A stretch of 64,000 nt of DNA from contig NZ_JABTEZ010000003.1 of NCBI RefSeq assembly GCF_015711605.1, positions 992,001 through 1,056,000 on the forward strand, given 5' to 3'. Positions within the stretch are counted from its first letter, which is position 1. Every line of letters starts with the position of its first letter. The stretch comes from Planomonospora sp. ID67723 (GTDB taxonomy: Bacteria; Actinomycetota; Actinomycetes; Streptosporangiales; Streptosporangiaceae). The translations under genes and the position numbers were made by a program. The notes beneath the pieces are model-generated. The model worked only from the letters and a program-made list of their open reading frames with translations. It made no database searches and was not told where the DNA came from. Below are positions 42,396-51,853 of this stretch, in pieces.

Positions 42396-44525
42396 TCAGC
42401 CGGTGACCTTCTCGACCAGGTGGGAGGGGAGCGGCTCGTAGCGCAGGAAGGTGCGCTGGAAGGTGCCCGTCCCGTGGGACATCGACCGCAGGTCGATGGC
42501 GTAGCGGGTGATCTCCAGCTCCGGCACCTCGGCCCGGACCAGGGTGCGCCCGACGCCGACCGGTTCGGTGCCCAGGACGCGGCCCCGGCGCGAGGACAGG
42601 TCGGACATCACCGAGCCGACGTGATCGTCGGAGACCAGCACCGCCACCTCGTCGACCGGTTCCAGCAGCAGCGTCGGAACCTTGGCCGCGGCCTCCTTGA
42701 GCGCGAGCGCCCCGGCGATCTGGAAGGCCATGTCGGAGGAGTCGACCGAGTGGGCCTTGCCGTCGTAGAGCGTCACCCGGACGTCCACCATCGGGTACCC
42801 GGCGACCACGCCGCGCGCCATCTGGGTCCGCACGCCCTTCTCCACCGAGGGGATGAACTGGCGCGGCACCACGCCGCCGACGATCTTGTCCACGAACTCG
42901 AAGCCCCCGCCCGACGGCAGCGGCTCGACCTCCAGGTGGCAGATGGCGTACTGGCCGTGCCCGCCGGTCTGCTTGACGTTGCGCCCCAGCACCTGGCACC
43001 TGCCGCCGAAGGTCTCGCGCAGCGGCACCCGCAGGGCGATCTTCTCCACCTCGACGCCGTGCCGCTTGCTCAGCCGGTCCAGCAGCACGTCGGCGTGGGC
43101 CTCCCCCATGCACCAGAGCACCAGCTGCTTGGTCTCGGGGTTGTTCTCCAGGCGGAGGGTCGGGTCCTCGGCCACGAGGCGGCCCAGAGCCTGGCCGAGC
43201 TTGTCGTCGTCGGCCTTGGACTTGGCCTGGATCGCGACCGGGAGCAGCGGGTCCGGCATGGTCCACGCCGTCATCAGCAGCGGGTTGTCCTTGTCGGAAA
43301 GGGTGTCGCCGGTCTCCGCGCGCGACAGCTTGGCCACCGCCACGATGTCGCCGGCCACGCACTTGGCCGCGGGCCGCTGGAGCTTGCCGAGGGGGGAGGA
43401 GAGCGAGCCGATGCGCTCGTCCAGGTCGTGGTCCTCGTGCCCGCGGTCGGCCAGGCCGTGCCCGGAGACGTGCACGGTGGCGTCCGGGCGCAGCGTCCCG
43501 GAGAACACCCGGACCAGGCTGATGCGGCCCACGTAGGGGTCGCTGGTGGTCTTGACGACCTCGGCCACGAGGGGGCCCTCGGGGTCGCAGACGATGCCGG
43601 ACACGGGCTTGCCGTCGATCGTGGTGATCTCCGGCATGGGGTGTTCCACGGGAGAGGGGAACCCCTGGGTGATGAGCTCCAGGACCTCGGCCGCGCCCAC
43701 GCCGGTCCCCGTGGCCAGCACCGGATAGAAGCCGCCGCGCGCGACCGCCTTCTCCAGGTCGTCGACGAGGACCTTGGTGTCGATCTCCTCGCCCGCGAGG
43801 TAGCGGTCCATCAGGGACTCGTCCTCGCTCTCCTGGATGATCCCCTCTATCAGGTCGCCGCGGTACTGCTCGATCTGGTTCTGGTAGTCGGGCCCGGGGG
43901 CGTTCTCGGTCCGGACGCCGGTGGCGTAGTTGAAGAACTTCTGCGACAGCAGCCCGATCAGGCCGTTCACCTTGCCGTTGGTCACCACCGGCAGATACAG
44001 CGGGGCCACGCCGTCGCCGAAGGCGTCCTGGCAGGTGGTGAGCACCTCTTCGAAGTCGGCCCGCTGGTGGTCGATCTTGGTGATCACGACCGCGCGCGGC
44101 ATGCCGACCGCCGCGCACTCCTCCCAGAGCATCTTGGTCAGGCCGTCCACGCCGTCGGCCGCCGAGACGACGAACAGCGCGGCGTCGGCGGCGCGCAGGC
44201 CCGCGCGCAGGTCGCCGACGAAGTCGGCGTACCCGGGCGTGTCCAGCAGGTTGATCTTGATGTCGTTGTGGAGCACCGGGGCCACGGTGAGGTTCACCGA
44301 GCGCTGCTGCCGCACTTCGACCTCGTCGAAGTCGCTGACGGTGGTCCCGTCCTCGATGCGGCCGGTCCGCTGGATGGTCTTCGTCGCCGCCAGCAGCGAC
44401 TCGACCAGGGTCGTCTTGCCTGAGCCCGAATGGCCGACCAGCACCACGTTGCGCACCATGTCCGGCCGGTCGGCCATGAGTGCCCTGCCCGCGGCTCCCG
44501 CTGTGCCGGCTGCCTTCTCCGCCAT
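42396..44525 (-). CDS. Elongation factor G-like GTPase (EF-G paralogue)
   Basis: 709 residues from ATG 44525, with GGGAGGCGAC upstream. The G domain has GHSGSGKTTLVESLL (G1), LLDTPGYADFVGDLRAGLRAADAALFVV (G3) and VVITKIDHQRADFEEV (G4, TKID where canonical EF-G has NKMD). Domains II-V follow, with LPSGGGFEFVDKIVGGVVPRQFIPSVEKGV (domain IV) and ending GTGTFQRTFLRYEPLP. It differs from housekeeping FusA in G1 and G4 and belongs to the actinobacterial EF-G2-like group, whose ribosomal role is unclear. It stands alone, away from rpsL-rpsG. Confidence 0.85.
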   Translation of the reverse strand: MAEKAAGTAGAAGRALMADRPDMVRNVVLVGHSGSGKTTLVESLLAATKTIQRTGRIEDGTTVSDFDEVEVRQQRSVNLTVAPVLHNDIKINLLDTPGYADFVGDLRAGLRAADAALFVVSAADGVDGLTKMLWEECAAVGMPRAVVITKIDHQRADFEEVLTTCQDAFGDGVAPLYLPVVTNGKVNGLIGLLSQKFFNYATGVRTENAPGPDYQNQIEQYRGDLIEGIIQESEDESLMDRYLAGEEIDTKVLVDDLEKAVARGGFYPVLATGTGVGAAEVLELITQGFPSPVEHPMPEITTIDGKPVSGIVCDPEGPLVAEVVKTTSDPYVGRISLVRVFSGTLRPDATVHVSGHGLADRGHEDHDLDERIGSLSSPLGKLQRPAAKCVAGDIVAVAKLSRAETGDTLSDKDNPLLMTAWTMPDPLLPVAIQAKSKADDDKLGQALGRLVAEDPTLRLENNPETKQLVLWCMGEAHADVLLDRLSKRHGVEVEKIALRVPLRETFGGRCQVLGRNVKQTGGHGQYAICHLEVEPLPSGGGFEFVDKIVGGVVPRQFIPSVEKGVRTQMARGVVAGYPMVDVRVTLYDGKAHSVDSSDMAFQIAGALALKEAAAKVPTLLLEPVDEVAVLVSDDHVGSVMSDLSSRRGRVLGTEPVGVGRTLVRAEVPELEITRYAIDLRSMSHGTGTFQRTFLRYEPLPSHLVEKVTG

Positions 44526-44721
44526 GTCGCCTCCCGTGTCGTCGCGAGGGGCGGTCGCGCGCAACCGCGCCCTCGGGTCCGCATGCCGCGTCCGGACACC
44601 GCAAGGACGCGGTGTGTTCACCAAATACCCATGTGGCGAATATCACAAGAGGACTGGCCGGATCCGCTTGCGGAGCGTTGGATGCGCGCCCGCGGGCGGG
44701 GTGGCCTACGATCAGAGCGCG

Positions 44722-45339
44722 ATGCTGAAACTTCTGCGACCTGCCGTCACCCGAGTGCTGACCCCCCTGGGCAGGGTGCTCGTCAGCCGGGGGATCGGCC
44801 CTGACGCGATCACCGTGATCGGCACGTTCGGCACCGTCGCCGCCGCCCTTTTCTTCTATCCCCGGGGCCAGCTGTTCGCGGGCACGGTGGTGATCACGAT
44901 CTTCGTGCTGGCCGACCTCCTCGACGGGGTCATGGCCCGCATGACCGGGCCGGGCAGCGTCTGGGGAGCCTTCCTCGACTCGACCCTCGACCGGGTCGGC
45001 GACGCCGCGATCTTCTCCGGGCTCGTGCTCTGGTTCGTCGTCAGCGGCGAGCGGGTGCTGGCCGGGGTGGCGCTGTTCTGCCTCGTCGCCGGCGCGCTGG
45101 TCTCCTATGTCAAGGCCAGGGCCGAAGGGCTGGGCATGACCTGCGACGTCGGCCTGGCCGAGCGCCCGGAGCGCCTGGTGGTGGGGCTGGTCTCGGTGGG
45201 CCTGTCCGGTCTCGGCGTGCCGTACATCCTGCCCGCCGGTCTCTGGCTGCTCGCGGCCGCCAGCGCGGTCACGGTCGTGCAGCGTCTGGTCCACGTCCGC
45301 CGCCAGGCCGCCTCCGTTCCTCCCCAGACCCTCCGCTGA
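44722..45339 (+). CDS. pgsA1: Phosphatidylinositol phosphate synthase (CDP-alcohol phosphatidyltransferase)
   Basis: 205 residues from ATG 44722. The CDP-alcohol phosphotransferase motif is complete: DLLDGVMARMTGPGSVWGAFLDSTLDR (D-G-x2-A-R-x8-G-x3-D-x3-D). About six membrane helices. In actinobacteria this enzyme joins CDP-diacylglycerol and inositol 1-phosphate to make phosphatidylinositol phosphate. The next genes are the acyltransferase and PimA of phosphatidylinositol mannoside synthesis, which fixes the substrate by context. Only 11 bases separate it from the acyltransferase. Confidence 0.93.
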   Translation: MLKLLRPAVTRVLTPLGRVLVSRGIGPDAITVIGTFGTVAAALFFYPRGQLFAGTVVITIFVLADLLDGVMARMTGPGSVWGAFLDSTLDRVGDAAIFSGLVLWFVVSGERVLAGVALFCLVAGALVSYVKARAEGLGMTCDVGLAERPERLVVGLVSVGLSGLGVPYILPAGLWLLAAASAVTVVQRLVHVRRQAASVPPQTLR

Positions 45340-45350
45340 CCGGGAGAAGC

Positions 45351-46265
45351 ATGACCGACAAGCCGTCTCTGCAGGATCGTCTCGTCGCGGCCGGGTTCGG
45401 CGCGGGCTGGGCGGTCGTCCCCCTCCTGCCCGAGCGTCTGACCACCCGGGCCTTCGACGCCGCCGCCGACCGGCTGTGGCGGCGCCGGGGGAGGGCGGTG
45501 CTCCGGCTGGAGGCCAACCTCGCCAGGGTCAGGGGCACCTCGCCCGACGACCCGGACGTGCGGGCGCTGAGCCGCGAGGGCATGCGCTCCTATTTCCGTT
45601 ACTTCCACGAGGTTTTCCGGCTGCCGTCCATCCCGCGCCAGGAGGTCGTCGCCCGCACCCACGTCACCGGCGGGGAGCGGATCTTCGAGAACCTGGAGAA
45701 GGGGCGCGGCGTGGTGCTCGCCCTGCCGCACACGGGCAACTGGGACCAGGCGGGCGCCTGGCTCACCGGCTGCGGCCACCCGTTCACGACCGTGGCCGAA
45801 CGGCTCAAGCCCGAGTCGCTGTTCCGCCGCTACACGGCCTTCCGCGAGGGGCTCGGCATGGAGGTGCTCCCGCTGACCGGCGGCGACGGCCACAACTTCG
45901 GCACGCTGGCCCAGCGGCTGCGCGCCGGCCGGGCGGTCGCCCTGCCCGCCGAGCGCGACCTGACGGCCAAGGGGGTCGAGGTCCGGTTCTTCGGCGCCGC
46001 CACCCGCATGCCCGCGGGCCCCGGGCTGCTGGCCGTGCACACCGGGGCCGCGCTGCTGCCGGCGCTGCCGTACTTCAGGGGCCGCGACTGGGGCCTGGAC
46101 ATCGCCGAGGAGATCGAGGTGCCCGCCGAGGGCACCCGCCAGGAGAAGACGGCCGCCGTCATGCAGCGCCTGGCGGTCGCCTTCGAGAAGGGGATCTCCG
46201 AGCACCCCCAGGACTGGCACATGCTCCAGCGCCTCTGGCTCGACGACCTGGAGCCCAGACCGTGA
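45351..46265 (+). CDS. Phosphatidylinositol mannoside acyltransferase (lauroyl acyltransferase family)
   Basis: 304 residues from ATG 45351, with CGGGAGAAGC upstream. The HX4D catalytic motif is visible in LALPHTGNWDQAGAW (about 124-138). FTTVAERLKPESLFRRYTAFREGLGMEVLPL and AVALPAERDLTAKGVEVRFFG complete the LpxL-like fold. It acylates the mannose of PIM1/PIM2 on the cytoplasmic face of the membrane, like mycobacterial PatA. It lies between the PIP synthase and PimA genes in one operon. Confidence 0.93.
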   Translation: MTDKPSLQDRLVAAGFGAGWAVVPLLPERLTTRAFDAAADRLWRRRGRAVLRLEANLARVRGTSPDDPDVRALSREGMRSYFRYFHEVFRLPSIPRQEVVARTHVTGGERIFENLEKGRGVVLALPHTGNWDQAGAWLTGCGHPFTTVAERLKPESLFRRYTAFREGLGMEVLPLTGGDGHNFGTLAQRLRAGRAVALPAERDLTAKGVEVRFFGAATRMPAGPGLLAVHTGAALLPALPYFRGRDWGLDIAEEIEVPAEGTRQEKTAAVMQRLAVAFEKGISEHPQDWHMLQRLWLDDLEPRP

Positions 46266-46305
46266 GAGCCGCGACCGGGCCCGACGCGGCGAGCGGAGCG
46301 GAGCA

Positions 46306-47433
46306 GTGAGAATAGGCATCGTCTGCCCGTACACCTGGGATGTGCCCGGGGGCGTCCAGGCGCACATCCGCGACCTCGCCGAGGCGCTCATCGCCGACGG
46401 CCACCAGGTCGAAGTGATCGCCCCGGCCGCCGACGACGCGCCGCTGCCCTCCTACGTGACGCCCGCCGGGCGCGCCGTGCCCGTGCCCTACAACGGTTCG
46501 GTGGCGAGGCTGGCGTTCGGGTTCCTGTCCGCCGGCCGGGTGCGCCGGTGGATCCGCGAGGGCCGGTTCGACGTGCTGCACGTGCACGAGCCGTTCGTGC
46601 CGAGCCTGGGCGTCCTGGCCTGCTGGGCGGCGAAGGGGCCGATCGTGGCCACCTTCCACGCCTCCTACCAGCGATCGCGGGCGTTGTCGGTCTCGGCTCC
46701 GGTCCTGCAGACCGCGGTGGAGAAGATCACCGGCAGGATCGCCGTGTCGGACGCCGCGCGCACGACCCTCGTCGAGCACATGGGCGGCGACGCCGTGCTC
46801 ATCCCGAACGGGGTGACGGTGAGCCGTTACGCCGAGGCGGAGCCGCTGCCCGGCTGGGACGAGGGCGAGGTGATCGGCTTCCTGGGACGGATGGACGAGC
46901 CCCGCAAGGGGCTGCCCGTGCTGCTGGAGGCCTTCGCGCTGCTGGCGCCCGTGCGGCCCGGGCTGCGCCTGCTCATCGCCGGCCCGGGCGACGCCGCGGA
47001 GGTGCTGGAGAAGGTCCCGGCCGAGTTCCGCGACCGGGTGGGCCTGCTGGGCATGGTCAGCGAGGAGGACAAGGTCCGGGCCTACCACACGGTCGACGTC
47101 TTCTGCGCTCCCAACCTCGGCGGGGAGAGCTTCGGCATCGTGCTCACCGAGGCGATGTCCGCCGGGGCCGCGATCCTGGCCAGCGACATTCCCGCGTTCC
47201 GCAGGGTTCTCGACGAGGGCCAGGCCGGGGCGCTGTTCGAGACGGGCGACGCCGCCTCGCTCGCCCGCGAGGCCGCGGCGCTGCTGGACGACCCCGCCCG
47301 CCGGGCCAAGCTCTCGGACGAGGCCCGCACCGCCGTGTGGAAGTACGACTGGTCCACCGTCGCCCGCGACGTGGTCCGCGTCTACGAGACGGTCGCGAGT
47401 GCGTCCGGGGTGGAGGAGGACGACCGGTCGTGA
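46306..47433 (+). CDS. pimA: Phosphatidylinositol alpha-mannosyltransferase
   Basis: 375 residues from GTG 46306, preceded by GGAGCGGAGCA. GT-B (GT4) fold: MRIGIVCPYTWDVPGGVQAHIRDLAEAL at the N-terminus, DVLHVHEPFVPSLG, RIAVSDAARTTLVEHMG, IPNGVTVSRY, FLGRMDEPRKGLPVLLEAF and the donor-site EX7E motif in GESFGIVLTEAMSAGAAILASDIPAFR. It transfers mannose from GDP-mannose to phosphatidylinositol, the first PIM step. Its TGA overlaps the GTG of the next gene. Confidence 0.96.
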   Translation: MRIGIVCPYTWDVPGGVQAHIRDLAEALIADGHQVEVIAPAADDAPLPSYVTPAGRAVPVPYNGSVARLAFGFLSAGRVRRWIREGRFDVLHVHEPFVPSLGVLACWAAKGPIVATFHASYQRSRALSVSAPVLQTAVEKITGRIAVSDAARTTLVEHMGGDAVLIPNGVTVSRYAEAEPLPGWDEGEVIGFLGRMDEPRKGLPVLLEAFALLAPVRPGLRLLIAGPGDAAEVLEKVPAEFRDRVGLLGMVSEEDKVRAYHTVDVFCAPNLGGESFGIVLTEAMSAGAAILASDIPAFRRVLDEGQAGALFETGDAASLAREAAALLDDPARRAKLSDEARTAVWKYDWSTVARDVVRVYETVASASGVEEDDRS

Positions 47434-47972
47434 CGACCACGCTGATCCTGGTGGTGGGTGCGCTCGTGGTGCTCACCGCCGTCTACGTCTCCTGGCGGGC
47501 GGGCCGGCTGGACCGGCTGCACATCCGGCTGGAGCTGGCCCGCGAGGCGCTGGACGCCGCCCTCGTACGGCGGGCCGCCGTCTGCCTTGAGCTGGCCGCC
47601 TCCCGGATCCTGGATCCGGCGACCAGCCTGGTGCTGGCCGCCGGCGCCCACGAGGCCCGTACGGCGGCGGGCCCCGAGGAGCGCGAGCGCGCCGAGAGCG
47701 ACCTGTCGCGCACGCTCCGGGCGGTGCTGGACCAGGACCGCTTCCGGGAGAAGCTGGCCGAGACCCCGGCCGGCCCCGAACTGCTGGAGGAGCTCGACGC
47801 CGCGGTGGCCAAGGTGGTCTACGCCCGCCGCTTCTACAACAACGCGGTCGGCGTCACGCGCGCGGCCCAGCGCCGCTGGCTGGCCCGCACCTTGCGGCTG
47901 GCCGGACACACGGAGTATCCGGACTTCTTCGAGATCGACGACGATCCTCCGTACGCTCTGGCCGCGGAGTAG
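47430..47972 (+). CDS. Membrane-anchored protein of unknown function (LemA-like)
   Basis: 180 residues from GTG 47430, overlapping the pimA stop (GTGA). One N-terminal helix (TLILVVGALVVLTAVYVSW) is followed by a cytoplasmic helical domain with RLDRLHIRLELAREALDAALVRRAAV and KVVYARRFYNNAVGVTRAAQRRW. The second half recalls LemA-family coiled coils (RRFYN.AV), but the match is short. It is coupled to pimA, so a role around PIM assembly or the inner membrane is possible. No catalytic motif seen. Confidence 0.72.
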   Translation: MTTTLILVVGALVVLTAVYVSWRAGRLDRLHIRLELAREALDAALVRRAAVCLELAASRILDPATSLVLAAGAHEARTAAGPEERERAESDLSRTLRAVLDQDRFREKLAETPAGPELLEELDAAVAKVVYARRFYNNAVGVTRAAQRRWLARTLRLAGHTEYPDFFEIDDDPPYALAAE

Positions 47973-48077
47973 CGGTTCCCGCGGGCAGGTCTCCCATCAG
48001 GCGTCAAGCCGACTGCCCGACATGTTCGGCACGGGTAAGCTCGTGGGGATTTGAGGTCCGATTTGAGGAGATGTACC

Positions 48078-49088
48078 GTGCGGCTGCCCCGGATGATCGC
48101 CGTCACGCTGGCCGGAGCGGCGGTCCTGGCGCCGGCCGCGGCCTGCTCGTCCGACGACCCCGCCCCGGGCAAGGCTCCGCAGGCGGCCACCACCGCACCT
48201 CCGACACCCACCCCCGAGCCGACCCACCCCTTCACCGGGCTGCCCGGCGCGGCCCGCAGGCCGGTGCTCGCGGCGAAGATCGAGAACACCTCGGCGGGCA
48301 AGCCCCAGCTCGGCCTCAAGAGCGCGGACATCGTCTACGTCGAGCAGGTCGAGGCGGGCCTGACCCGGTTGATGGCGATCTTCTCCTCGAAGATCCCGGC
48401 CAAGATCGGCCCGGTCCGCAGCGCCCGCATCTCCGACCTGCACATCGCCCCCCAGTTCGGCAGGCCCGCCTTCGCCTACTCGGGCGCGCAGACCAAGATG
48501 CTCCCGCACATCGCGGCCGCCTCGCTGTTCGACGTCTCCGACAGCCGCGCTCCCGGGGCCTACTTCCGCCAGCCCGGCCGCTACGCCCCCTACAACCTGT
48601 TCGCCAACACCCGGCAGTTGCTGGCCAAGGCGCCCAAGGCGAGCAGGGCCAAGGACATCGGCTTCACCTTCGGCGAGGCGCCCGCCGAGGGCGGGGTGCC
48701 CAGGAAGACCTTCAACGTGAAGTACCCCGCCGCCCGCTTCACCTTCGGCTGGTCGGAGAAGGCGGGCAAGTGGCTGATCTGGCAGGACGGCGAGAAGGAC
48801 ATGGCGGCCGAGGGCGGCCAGCTCGGAGCCCCCACGATCGTCGTGCAGTACACCAAGACCGAGCGCTCGGAGTTCCACGACAAGAACCAGAGCTACACGC
48901 CCCTGGTGCACACCGTCGGCAAGGGCCGGGCGGTCGTGCTCCGCGACGGCATGGCGTTCAAGGCCAGGTGGTCGCGGGCGGGGGAGAAGGACGGCACCGC
49001 CTTCACCACCGAGGCCGGGGAGCCGATGAACTTCGCCCCGGGACAGGTCTGGGTCGTGCTCGCCGCGCCCAAGCCCGTCATCCCCTGA
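48078..49088 (+). CDS. DUF3048 (YerB-like) lipoprotein
   Basis: 336 residues from GTG 48078, with GAGGAGATGTACC upstream. Lipoprotein signal with lipobox APAAAC (Cys near 24), then a Thr/Pro linker. The DUF3048 domain reads HPFTGLPGAARRPVLAAKIENTSAGKPQLGL, VYVEQVEAGLTRLMAIF, GPVRSARISDLHIAPQFG, and at the end VVLRDGMAFKARWSRAGEKDGTAF. Extracytoplasmic, function unknown; related to Bacillus YerB. It lies between the PIM operon and pdxS. Confidence 0.88.
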   Translation: MRLPRMIAVTLAGAAVLAPAAACSSDDPAPGKAPQAATTAPPTPTPEPTHPFTGLPGAARRPVLAAKIENTSAGKPQLGLKSADIVYVEQVEAGLTRLMAIFSSKIPAKIGPVRSARISDLHIAPQFGRPAFAYSGAQTKMLPHIAAASLFDVSDSRAPGAYFRQPGRYAPYNLFANTRQLLAKAPKASRAKDIGFTFGEAPAEGGVPRKTFNVKYPAARFTFGWSEKAGKWLIWQDGEKDMAAEGGQLGAPTIVVQYTKTERSEFHDKNQSYTPLVHTVGKGRAVVLRDGMAFKARWSRAGEKDGTAFTTEAGEPMNFAPGQVWVVLAAPKPVIP

Positions 49089-49243
49089 GGCGCAAGCCGT
49101 ACATCCTGTCCAACATAAGCGAACAAGCGGGACAAGGTGGCGTGTAAGGGAATGGGTGTACCACCGCCTACGATGAAGATGTGGCGGCCGCCCCGATGGG
49201 CCGCCCGTGATCCGCAGCAACCAGCCGTCGTGAGGTAGAGACC

Positions 49244-50158
49244 GTGTCCAGCAGCACGCCCGAAGTCACCGAGACCGCCGTCACCGGAACCGCCCGGGTG
49301 AAGCGCGGTATGGCCGAGATGCTCAAGGGCGGCGTCATCATGGACGTCGTCACCCCCGAGCAGGCCAAGATCGCCGAGGACGCCGGGGCCGTCGCCGTCA
49401 TGGCCCTGGAGCGCGTTCCCGCCGACATCCGCGCCCAGGGCGGTGTCTCGCGGATGAGCGACCCCGACATGATCGACGGCATCATCAACGCCGTCTCCAT
49501 CCCGGTGATGGCCAAGGCCCGCATCGGCCACTTCGCCGAGGCGCAGGTCCTGCAGTCGCTGGGCGTCGACTACATCGACGAGTCCGAGGTCCTCACCCCG
49601 GCCGACTACGCCAACCACATCGACAAGTGGCAGTTCACCGTGCCCTTCGTCTGCGGTGCGACCAACCTGGGCGAGGCGCTGCGCCGCATCACCGAGGGCG
49701 CGGCCATGATCCGCTCCAAGGGTGAGGCCGGCACCGGCGACGTCTCCAACGCCGTCACCCACATGCGCACGATCCGCGGGGAGCTGCGGAGGCTCTCCTC
49801 GCTGCCCGAGGACGAGCTCTACGTCGCGGCCAAGGAGCTGCAGGCGCCGTACGAGCTGGTGGCCGAGGTCGCCAAGGCCGGCAAGCTGCCCGTCGTGCTG
49901 TTCACCGCGGGCGGCATCGCCACCCCGGCCGACGCCGCGATGATGATGCAGCTCGGCGCCGAGGGCGTGTTCGTCGGCTCGGGCATCTTCAAGTCCGGCA
50001 ACCCCGCCCAGCGTGCCGCCGCGATCGTCAAGGCCACGACCTTCCACGACGACCCCGACGTCGTCGCCAAGGTCTCCCGCGGCCTGGGCGAGGCCATGGT
50101 CGGCATCAACGTCGACGAGATCCCCGTCCCGCACCGCCTGGCCGAGCGCGGCTGGTAG
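49244..50158 (+). CDS. pdxS: Pyridoxal 5'-phosphate synthase lyase subunit
   Basis: 304 residues from GTG 49244 (GAGGTAGAGACC upstream). TIM barrel with [64 protein letters not shown] (active-site lysines), [27 protein letters not shown] and [29 protein letters not shown]. It forms a dodecamer with PdxT and makes PLP from ribose 5-phosphate, glyceraldehyde 3-phosphate and ammonia. A TACGAT -10-like element lies at 49169-49174. pdxT follows after 167 bases. Confidence 0.97.
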   Translation: MSSSTPEVTETAVTGTARVKRGMAEMLKGGVIMDVVTPEQAKIAEDAGAVAVMALERVPADIRAQGGVSRMSDPDMIDGIINAVSIPVMAKARIGHFAEAQVLQSLGVDYIDESEVLTPADYANHIDKWQFTVPFVCGATNLGEALRRITEGAAMIRSKGEAGTGDVSNAVTHMRTIRGELRRLSSLPEDELYVAAKELQAPYELVAEVAKAGKLPVVLFTAGGIATPADAAMMMQLGAEGVFVGSGIFKSGNPAQRAAAIVKATTFHDDPDVVAKVSRGLGEAMVGINVDEIPVPHRLAERGW

Positions 50159-50185
50159 CGCACACCCGCGGAGGATTCCGCACCG

Positions 50186-50210
50186 GGCGGCATCCGTACA
50201 GGGTGCCGCC
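50186..50210 (+). terminator. Hairpin with T-run between pdxS and pdxT
   Basis: 10-bp stem (50186-50195 with 50201-50210, one G-T pair), 5-base loop, then TTTCCC. It could stop part of transcription after pdxS and set the PdxS:PdxT ratio. Confidence 0.6.
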
Positions 50211-50325
50211 TTTCCCATGACCGGAGGGGGACGGGCCCGCGGGGCGGGCGCGGATGAACCGGCACGTCCGGCGCGTTGAACGGCAGGGACTACCCTCTTA
50301 CGGCAGATCAGATGAAAGGACGCCC

Positions 50326-50907
50326 GTGCCCACGATCGGTGTGTTCGCCCTGCAGGGGGACGTTCGCGAGCATGTGCGCTCGCTGGAGGAGGCGGGCGCC
50401 AGGGCGGTGCCCGTACGGCGCCCCGCAGAGCTGGAGGCCGTCGACGGACTGGTCATCCCCGGCGGGGAGTCCACCACGATGTGGAAGCTCGCCGAGACCT
50501 TCGACCTGCTCGAACCCCTGCGGATGCGGGTCAAGAGCGGCATGCCCGCCTACGGCTCCTGCGCCGGCATGATCATGCTTGCCGACCGGATCGAGGGCGG
50601 CATCGAGGGGCAGCAGACCGTCGGCGGCATCGACATGACGGTCCGCCGCAACGCCTTCGGGCGCCAGATCGACTCCTTCGAGGCCGACATCGACTTCGCC
50701 GGCCGCGGTTCGGTGCGGGCGGTGTTCATCAGGGCCCCATGGGTGGAATCGGTCGGGCCGGAGGTCGAGGTGCTGGCACTGGCCGAACCGGGGGATAGGA
50801 TCGTCGCGGTCCGCCAGGGACCGCTGCTCGCCACGTCGTTCCACCCGGAACTCACCCCAGACGCGGGCGTGCATCCATACTTCGTTGAGATGGTTAGGGA
50901 GCTTTAG
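50326..50907 (+). CDS. pdxT: Pyridoxal 5'-phosphate synthase glutaminase subunit
   Basis: 193 residues from GTG 50326 (GAAAGGACGCCC upstream). Class I glutaminase: [27 protein letters not shown] (oxyanion), [11 protein letters not shown] with the nucleophile Cys near 83, [15 protein letters not shown], and the catalytic His-Glu in SFHPEL near 174-176. It supplies ammonia to PdxS. Three bases separate it from yebC, so the two genes are co-transcribed. Confidence 0.96.
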   Translation: MPTIGVFALQGDVREHVRSLEEAGARAVPVRRPAELEAVDGLVIPGGESTTMWKLAETFDLLEPLRMRVKSGMPAYGSCAGMIMLADRIEGGIEGQQTVGGIDMTVRRNAFGRQIDSFEADIDFAGRGSVRAVFIRAPWVESVGPEVEVLALAEPGDRIVAVRQGPLLATSFHPELTPDAGVHPYFVEMVREL

Positions 50908-50910
50908 CCG

Positions 50911-51663
50911 ATGTCGGGCCACTCCAAATGGGCGACGACCAAGCACAAGAAGGCCGCGCTCGACTCCAAGCGCGGCAAGCTGTTCGCCAAGCTCATCAAG
51001 AACATCGAGGTCGCGGCCCGGACCGGGGGGCCTGACCCGGACGGCAACCCGACCCTGTACGACGCCATCACCAAGGCGCGCAAGAGCTCGGTGCCGATCG
51101 ACAACATCGAGCGTGCCCGCAAGCGCGGCGGCGGCCTGGAGGCCGGCGGCGCCGACTGGCAGACCATCATGTACGAAGGCTACGCTCCCGGCGGCGTCGC
51201 GGTGCTGATCGAGTGCCTCACCGACAACCGCAACCGCGCGGCCTCCGAGGTCCGCGTCGCGCTGACCCGCAACGGCGGCTCCCTGGCCGATCCGGGGTCG
51301 GTCTCCTACATGTTCAACCGCAAGGGCGTCGTGATCGTGCCCAAGGGGGAGCTGTCGGAGGACGACGTGCTGACGGCCGTCCTCGACGCCGGCGCCGAGG
51401 AGGTCAACGACCTGGGCGAGAGCTACGAGGTCGTCTCCGAGGCCGGCGACCTGGTCCCGGTCCGCAAGGCCCTGCAGGAGGCCGGGATCGACTACGACTC
51501 CGCCGAGTCCAGCTTCATGCCGACCATGAACATCCAGCTCGACGAAGAGGGCGCCCGCAAGGTGTTCCGCCTGATCGACGCGCTGGAGGACAGCGACGAC
51601 GTGCAGAACGTCTGGTCGAACGCCGACGTCTCGGACGAGGTCCTGGAGAAGCTCGACGCCTGA
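50911..51663 (+). CDS. yebC: YebC/PmpR-family protein
   Basis: 250 residues from ATG 50911. Characteristic start [28 protein letters not shown], then [12 protein letters not shown] and [29 protein letters not shown]. Long regarded as a transcriptional regulator; recent work on the family points to easing ribosome stalling. It sits 3 bases after pdxT and in the usual actinobacterial place before ruvC, although here an antiporter gene intervenes. A strong terminator follows. Confidence 0.95.
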   Translation: MSGHSKWATTKHKKAALDSKRGKLFAKLIKNIEVAARTGGPDPDGNPTLYDAITKARKSSVPIDNIERARKRGGGLEAGGADWQTIMYEGYAPGGVAVLIECLTDNRNRAASEVRVALTRNGGSLADPGSVSYMFNRKGVVIVPKGELSEDDVLTAVLDAGAEEVNDLGESYEVVSEAGDLVPVRKALQEAGIDYDSAESSFMPTMNIQLDEEGARKVFRLIDALEDSDDVQNVWSNADVSDEVLEKLDA

Positions 51664-51672
51664 CCTCCGGTC

Positions 51673-51700
51673 GCGGACGCCCCCGTGCGGGGGCGTCCGC
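51673..51700 (+). terminator. Hairpin terminator after yebC
   Basis: Perfect 12-bp stem (51673-51684 with 51689-51700) with a GTGC loop, 10 bases past the stop. Confidence 0.85.
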
Positions 51701-51853
51701 GGCATCGCGGGGTTTCCGGCGGCGGCGCGGGGACGCCGGGCTGGGCGGACACGGGGCTGCCTCGCATCTCCCGTGGGATTCTGCGCCCTTTTAAGGGATT
51801 CCGGGATCGACTGAGAGGTTTGCACCCCTCCGTGGGGGTATTTCCGCGAGATC

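Noticed and set aside
42259-45294. A 1011-codon minus-strand frame over the EF-G-like and PIP synthase genes
   Set aside because: Low-complexity product; the two real genes on this stretch carry full family motifs in other frames.
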